Shown here piece after piece: positions 58,601 through 64,000 of a DNA stretch of 64,000 nucleotides. The position numbers were made by a program, and so were the translations under genes. Each line of letters opens with the position of its first letter. Positions within the stretch are counted from its first letter, which is position 1. Below the pieces are notes generated by a model. The model did no database searches, was not told where the DNA came from, and saw nothing but the letters and a program-made list of their open reading frames with translations. Source of the stretch: Uranotaenia lowii (Eukaryota > Arthropoda > Insecta > Diptera > Culicidae); contig NC_073691.1 of NCBI RefSeq assembly GCF_029784155.1, positions 92,152,722-92,216,721 on the forward strand. The letters run 5' to 3'.

Positions 58601-58625
58601 TGTAACATGTAACATAGATGTTTAA
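55617..58625 (+). pseudogene. Element 4 ORF2, with in-frame deletion and 3' frameshift
   Basis: The endonuclease begins LRCLQWNCRGLISKR (about 55640) with no ATG in frame after the upstream TAG. It has ILLSETHLDRS, IIGGDFNAKHHLWGG and GSDHFPI. The RT has DSSPGVDGIPYSVIANL, IVAIPKSGQQPNSVNNIRPI, LCSLDIKSAYDNV, GLPQGSPLSPICFNVVISRA and NYADDTTLAVRG (about 57537). RNase H follows after only about 80 residues (LATDGSKDITATGFAVVNHF, 57778), against about 280-290 in elements 1 and 2, so roughly 200 residues are deleted in frame. The reading stops at 58247. A shifted frame from 58326 carries the knuckle CTCGEGLADPNHIIFLC to 58625. Confidence 0.78.
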
Positions 58626-59468
58626 AACCTTTTTTATTTTAACAACACTTGGCAGGTTATGTAATTAGAGGTAAAGCCAATAAATAGTTAAGGAAAAAAA
58701 AAAGATATTGCAAAAATATTGAAAGGTTCATATAGACGACCCCCTTTACCGGCCCTTACACTGAATTTAATACCTGAAATCCATTGCTCATCTCTCAAAA
58801 CTCTCGTGTACCAATTTTCGTCTGAATCCGATGTATAATAACGACAATATCGCTTCAACAGTGAATAGTTAATATGGACGACCCCTTTAGCTGACCCCTG
58901 ATTTTAGTTTGGATAAGTGAAATCAGTTGTTTGTCCCTAACAACTCATATGTGCAAATTTTCACCCCAATTCGATGTATGAAAACGTCAATATCACTAAG
59001 ATACTGAAAATTTAATATGGACGAATCCTTTTGCCGGCCCCTTACACTGAATTTAATACCTCAAATCGATTGCACGTCACCCAAAACTATCGTGTACCAA
59101 TTTTCATCTGAATATAATAACGTCAATATCGCAAAAACAGCGAACAGTTAATATGGACGACCCCTTTGGCTGACCCTTTACACAAAATTTGATACCTGAA
59201 ATCGATTGCTCGTCTTTCAAACACTCATGTGCAAATTTTCAATACGATCCGAAGAAAAGTAACGTCATTATCGCGAAAACAATATTCGTCTTCTATGGAC
59301 GACCCCCTTCAGAAGGGGTCATCCGAAAATCTGAAAACATTTTTCATCCTTCCTGGTTCTAATGAGCATCCATGCCAAATTTCAGCTCTCTAGCCCTTAA
59401 GACGGTTGAGTCTATAGAGGACAAACAAACAAACATACATACAGAAATTGATTTTTATATATATAGAT

Positions 59469-60689
59469 TAGTTGATCAAAACTTGTAAGTTAAATTTAAA
59501 TACTAAAATGTTGTCAATGTTGAAAAGATTCACAAATATTCGTGCCACATTAATAATGCCGCAAAAAAACATTTCGTCATTTTGATAAAACGATTTTCAA
59601 TGTTTTCAAATTAATCGTTATTGTTATAGAATTAATTGTTATTGTTATAAAATTCGTTATTGTTATAAAATTAATTGTTATTGTAATAGAATTGAAAATA
59701 AAAATTTAATCAATTATATTACAAAATTGATCCTTTTTGGTTTAAAAAATTAACATGGATTGACTTATTCAATAATTTGTTTAGAATTTCGAAATTTCTT
59801 ATCAAATTTTCCTTTCGAAACTTTAAAGCGATCGTTATTCATTTATATCACGATTAAATCATAAATAAACAGGGCTTAAGTTAAATCTTGATGTTTCTGA
59901 TCAAATGCGGGAAATCGTTACTTTAATAATTCAGTCAAAATTGCTGAACAAATTTACATGTTTTTATTCTCTTTATTTCTCCTCAAAAAAAGGGTAAATC
60001 GTTCTATTTGGCCTTGATTTCTCCAATACAACAATTCACTTTTTATTTGAATCTATTTCTCAAATATTTCTCCAAAATATTGAACTTTGACACTTTTCAT
60101 ACGTTTTCAAATTCCTACATAAATATGATTTAAAACATCAGTTCGAATGTCCTTTTGAACTTTGAGTTATGTAAGTAACAACTAAAACAGATACAGATGA
60201 AGATGGAAATCAAGTTTCTACGATTGACTTCGAATGTGTTTTAGTCAAAATCACCTTCCAAATTGTTGTTTCTTATTTCACTAAAATGTTTAAATAAATT
60301 AAAAATATATTTCAGGAGAAAAAGCTATCAGTATGACCCTAGTCAAAAGTGTTTCCTAATTATTTCCTCTCCACCACATTCCCAACCAAAATTTTTGGCA
60401 AGGATGCAGAGGTGACCTTGGTCTTCAGGCATAAAGTTGTTCTTTTATCCCTTTCTCATTTTTCCTAACCTATCTATTGACTACTAGGACGTGGCCGGCA
60501 CAGTTATTGATTTTTAAAGAGAGAGCATCAGTTTTGTGCATTGTGAATGTGTAGCCAATCCCAGGTTCCGTTCATTTGACACAGAGTATACTAGAATACT
60601 ATTAAATTAAAAGACTTTTTAAGGTGCATTTCGGGTTCAATGATTCAAGATGGATGTGAGTAGTCAATCAAGCTAAGCTAAGCTAATTA
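59469..60689. other. AT-rich intron sequence with a short tandem repeat
   Basis: At 59612-59700 a degenerate unit of about 24 bases (TTAATTGTTATTGTTATAAAA) is repeated about four times. Otherwise nothing is recognised. Confidence 0.45.
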
Positions 60690-61038
60690 CAGTATTATGG
60701 GCGAGCAGTTGTATCATGTTGAGAAGATTAAAGATCTTGGCGTTTTGTTGGACAGTCAAATGACTTTTAAGCTACACCGAGAAGTACGCGTTATTGCAGC
60801 AACGACCCTCTCCGTTCAGCAAAAATATGCTTCTTAAGTTATTATACTATATACTATCTTTGACTTAAATGTATCCACTTCAACCTTTCGACGCCGTATT
60901 GAATCTGAATTAAGTGATCAACTACGAAATTAAGTAGAACTATCATGCTTTGTTCAACTAACATCAAGATGATCTTTAAGACACCCTTGTCAGATGATTT
61001 TATTTTATATACATAAATAAATAAAATAAATAAATATG
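60690..61038 (+). pseudogene. 3' fragment of a Jockey-like LINE
   Basis: The frame IMGEQLYHVEKIKDLGVLLD followed by SQMTFKLHREVRVIAATTLS matches the thumb region after the RT of Jockey-clade elements. Stops follow. The fragment ends in an ATAAATAAATAAAATAAATA tail at about 61013-61036, the typical simple-repeat end. It is 5'-truncated, as is usual for LINE copies. Confidence 0.7.
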
Positions 61039-62100
61039 ACCAGAGATGATGCTACACAATAATCTGAAACATGTAGTTTGATTATACGTTCAGTGAATTA
61101 TTTATAAAATAACAAATTATGATTGATTCAAATTATACTGTAATGTTTTGGATTTCTGTGCAGAAAAGCCTTATTTCCACCCAAAGAAAGACAAACTCAC
61201 AAGGACCACCAAATGTGCTTCCAACGTGAATATCTCAAACATTTTCTAACCATTGAAACGTATGGTACTGTTGTCCACGTTTCTTCCACCATGTGTTCCA
61301 GTTGTGAGTAGTTAATAAAAGAGACTAAAGAGGCGCAATCTGATCCCTTTTGAAATAAAAAGCTTGCAATCCTGATGTAGGACTGCCTTTAAGACTGCTT
61401 GGTTTCGCTCGATTGGAATGACACTGACAGTGAATCGAAAATTCCAATCGTGACATTTCGTCTCTTTGTTAACTATAGACTCGTTATAGTAAATGTACTT
61501 GGCGGGATGCTGACAAGATCTGGCTGTGTAAGCATCAAAAGCATAAGAATAAGCATTGCTTACATTCCCTAAAATCTAGTTTTAAGAAAAATGCAAGTTT
61601 TGCAGGTATTTAGGAAAAAATTCAGAGAAATATGAACGTTAGGGTGGCAATTGAAGTATGAGCAAATTTTGATCATCGAATTTCATGATGAAATAGAAGA
61701 AATCGAATATATTTAATTGGTACCTAAATGATTGAATAATTAAAAAAAGATCGAGATCCCTTTAATGCATGACTTTTTTCAAATGAGAAAAGCAGCTATT
61801 GATCCAATAAAAGTTAAAATTTTAATTCAAATAACAAAATTCAACAGTTTTGAAGTAGTATTATAAAAGTTATGGCCCATCAAAGTCAATATAATTTTGA
61901 CAATTCAAATTACACAAAACCAACGGAAAAAAGAGAAAAAAGTTTTTTTTACATATGTTTTAGATGATTTTGAAAATCAGATTTTGGAAATATTTTCAGT
62001 ATGTTCAGAAGCCAAAAAACACGGCTTAATTTTGTAGAAAAAAGAATTTGTTTATATTTAATATAGTTGGTTTAAAAAGCGAACAAAAACAGTCTCAAAT
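61039..62100. other. AT-rich intron sequence
   Basis: No coding exon. A short segment near 61405-61450 contains an imperfect inverted repeat around CGATTGGAATGACACTGACA, which also resembles sequence near 22830. Confidence 0.35.
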
Positions 62101-62102
62101 GA

Positions 62103-63072
62103 GTGAATTCACGTCACAAAAAAGGAAAGTTTTTAATTTTACGAGAAAACTCTGACATTTTTTGAAATAAAAAAATTAGATTTTCTTTGAAAATGACGAT
62201 TCTAAAACTCTAAAATTTATAGAAATCGGTTGGAATCTAGCTGAGTTACAACAGCGCGAATAAGTGAATTTACGTCACAAAATTTGATTTTTTGTTAAAT
62301 TTTATATGAAAAATGTGCTCTGAAAGCTGTTTTGACCCTCCAGATGGTCGGATTTTTTACAAATCGAGCATAATTTAGTTGATTTTTTTAATAAATTCAT
62401 TATTTTCAAATAAAAATACAAAAAGATTGAAAAAAAAATAAAAAATTTTTTTTGTGAATCTTTAAACGAAGACAGTAGTTATTTTAACATATGATCCCTC
62501 AATATGTTGCTATTCAAGTGCCAATCAAAATTAAAAAAAAGTTAGGTGCAAATATTGAAAATTTATGATTGTAAAAGTCGGAACAACAAAATATCGTTTT
62601 GGAAAGTGTACATAAAATTTGAAGGCTCCAATGAATGGTTCAGTATAAACACAGTATAACTTTATATTTCGTGACGTGAACTACCCTATTCTGTTTGAAC
62701 TGAGTGAATTCACGTCACAACTTCAAATAAGCATAACTTCGTTCGTTGTTGTTCAATCGAGAAGCTCCGTACATCAAATTGTGGGTAATTATTTTCTTTA
62801 TAATTCATTTGAAGACACCAATATTCTATTTCCACAGAGAGAACAAGAAATCAAAGATGTATGTACTAAAGTCCGAAATGGTTAATTCTATCGTGAATTC
62901 ACGTCACAAAAGTAATTAATCACAACAAAAACAACTTAAATTTAAAAATGAGCAAATTATATTCATTTTGAACGAAATTCAATTTGCGACCGTTTGCTAC
63001 AATTTTTTTCATTTTCAAGTAAATTGGTTGACAGTGCAGAAAAGTCCGGAAAAGCGATTTCACGTCACGGTG
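62103..63072. repeat. Cluster of GTGAATTCACGTCACAA motifs
   Basis: The motif or a close variant occurs near 62103, 62262, 62701, 62893 and 63056, and inverted (CGTGACGTGAA) near 62669. Spacings are irregular (about 160-440 bases), so it is not a simple tandem repeat. Each copy contains the palindrome GTGAATTCAC and an ACGTCA half-site. It lies within the last intron of the dunce gene. Confidence 0.6.
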
Positions 63073-63084
63073 GAATGTGTCTAA

Positions 63085-63300
63085 TGTGTGGTGGTAGAAG
63101 CAACTCTATCTGTATCTATCATCTATCAAAAAAATTGATATGTGATGGTAATGCTTCTAAATAAATTTTACCCGCTCATTTTCACAATCTTTCATTTCTT
63201 CTAAAGTTCTATCCATCTGTAAAGTTCCGTAATCTTAAGATGTCCCTACTAAAAAGGACACAATTTTTCACCGATAAGGCCGATAAATTAAAGTAACAAA
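63085..63300. mobile_element. Diverged single arm of the fold-back family
   Basis: Sequence from GTGTGGTGGTAGAAGCAACT through ATGCTTCTAAATAAATTTTA, CCCGCTCATTTTCA and GATGTCCCTACTAAAAAGGA to GGCCGATAAATTAAA matches the right arm of the palindrome at 41774-42006 with many differences. There is no partner arm nearby. It is a solo or decayed copy. Confidence 0.65.
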
Positions 63301-63545
63301 ATTATATTTGGAACTCAGATTGAGTATTCAGATTCTGAATGAAGACTACGAAATCATAATTATAGTTATAAATATTGACTTTTAAAACTTTAAGAATTTC
63401 ATGTCCAATTAACTTTGAATTTAAAGTTTTGGTAAAATGTCTTTTGTTATTTTTTTCACATGTTTAGGGTGGGTTCTAAAAATCAGTTACCTAACTAAAC
63501 CTTCTAATTCCAGAGTATGTTTGTGTGAGCTCATCGAAACCTTAC

Positions 63546-63905
63546 CTGGAAGCGAATCTTGTCGTCCGCCGGCTCGTCGTGCGCTGGCGGCGACGGTGGT
63601 ATTAAGCTCTGATAGTAGTCCCGGTTCTCCTCGAGCATGTCCAGGATGTCCTGTGCGTCCGGATGCACCAGATCACCCCACGTTTCCCAGAGCGGGTGCA
63701 CGATGTAGTCGATGAAGCCGACCTGCGATTTCTCGATCGTCGCATTGTGCCGGTCACACATCGGGCTGATGTCCATGCCGGCGGCTCGCTCCTTGTCGCC
63801 CTGCTGGAAGAACTCCTCCATCAGCAGCGAGACCCATTTTTTGTACAGCGGTAACGGTTTGGTGGGATTGCTCAGATCGGCACAGTGTACCATATTCTCC
63901 AACAC
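63546..63905 (-). CDS. dnc: dunce-type PDE4, catalytic domain exon
   Basis: A 120-codon exon with clean acceptor (CTCCCAG) and donor (GTAAGG), phase 0 on both sides. It encodes the end of the class I phosphodiesterase catalytic domain, which hydrolyses cAMP to 5'-[21 protein letters not shown] holds the conserved metal-ligand Asp. [19 protein letters not shown] follows. [17 protein letters not shown] carries the invariant purine-binding Gln and the clamp Phe. The C-terminal helix is [20 protein letters not shown]. The sequence is PDE4-type, and in insects this is dunce (learning, memory and fertility in flies). GC content is high compared with the intron around it. Confidence 0.96.
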
Positions 63906-63972
63906 CTGGGAGGGATAATTGATTATTAAAAACAACCACAAATGGATTGTTTTGAATTTTAACAAAACGAAC

Positions 63973-64000
63973 CTGTATCCTATCGGTATAATTGTCCAGC
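63973..64000 (-). CDS. dnc: dunce-type PDE4, partial upstream exon
   Basis: The last 28 bases of the window encode LDNYTDRIQ on the minus strand before a donor (GTTCGT, 63972). This joins in phase to [14 protein letters not shown], matching PDE4 sequence. The rest of the exon is outside the window. The 67-nt intron at 63906-63972 has a non-ideal donor but the correct acceptor. Confidence 0.9.

Larger units (their letters stand above)
54278..58703 (+). mobile_element. Non-LTR retrotransposon with internal deletion (element 4)
   Basis: Plus-strand element of about 4.4 kb with a short 5'UTR (about 108 nt), frameshifted ORF1, long ORF2 with an in-frame deletion and a broken 3' end, and an A-rich end (GGAAAAAAAAAA, to 58703). 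GATA stands on both sides (54274-54277 and 58704-58707), a short or partly lost target duplication. It belongs to the RNase H-bearing I/R1-type group. It is antisense to the dunce gene, in its last intron. Confidence 0.75.
53755..59468 (+). repeat. Second tandem-array element, interrupted by element 4
   Basis: It starts ACTAGCTGATCCCATACGAA and ends ACAAACAAACATACATACAG then AAATTGATTTTTATATATAT at 59468, the mirror image of the opening of the array at 38997. Units of about 140-170 bp share TATGGACGACCCCTTT, TGCAAATTTTCATCCCAATC and CGATGTATAATAACGTCAAT (units near 53950, 54110 and 54240, then 58720, 58870, 59020, 59150 and 59280). Element 4 lies inside the third unit: the text before it (CGATGTAAAATAACGACGAT) resumes after it (GATATTGCAAAAATATTGAA). 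Confidence 0.7.

Overview
The window is nuclear DNA of an insect, most likely a culicine mosquito (Aedes/Culex type). It is AT-rich and has short spliceosomal introns beside introns over 10 kb packed with transposons. I-like and Jockey-like non-LTR elements, a Ty1/copia relic, many small terminal-inverted-repeat (TIR) elements, and orthologues of fly genes (Eip55E, dj-1beta, Nsf/comatose, dunce) fit this. The species is inference.

Four host genes can be built. (1) Cystathionine gamma-lyase, + strand: exon 1 at 17-51 joins in phase to exons 2-5 at 12027-13407 across a 12-kb intron. (2) dj-1, - strand, five exons at 13773-14761, complete (186 aa), convergent with gene 1. (3) NSF, + strand, eleven exons at 29361-33096, complete (749 aa), with a long 3'UTR. 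(4) The 3' end of a dunce-type cAMP phosphodiesterase 4, - strand: catalytic exons at 63973-64000 and 63546-63905, then a 12.4-kb intron, then a 20-codon last exon at 51083-51145 and a long T-rich region (to about 44660) that is probably its 3'UTR.

The rest is mostly mobile DNA. Intron 1 of gene 1 holds a snap-back hairpin (355-529), a TIR element (580-1266), a full-length I-like non-LTR element with intact ORFs and a 13-bp target duplication (1730-7684), and a broken copia relic (8130-10850). Between dj-1 and NSF lies a second intact non-LTR element (17385-22724, 12-bp target duplication) inside an older TIR element (16863-22818), followed by TIR elements F, G, B, C and D, with D nested in C and C in B. 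Downstream of NSF are an orphan ORF1 relic, a ~150-bp-period repeat array (38997-41075), a 494-bp palindrome, and a G/C hairpin. The dunce intron carries a Jockey relic, a fourth non-LTR element with an in-frame deletion (54278-58703) inside a second copy of the array family, a Jockey tail, and a cluster of GTGAATTCACGTCAC motifs.

The most unusual pattern is that several unrelated-looking TIR elements (A, B, D, F; possibly G and K) each carry in the middle a tiny intron-containing gene. In four of them the ATG directly abuts the 5' splice site (ATG|GTRAGT). A short basic peptide follows and then an AATAAA signal. Elements A, B and F start with CAC and are flanked by TA, as if they share a transposition system.
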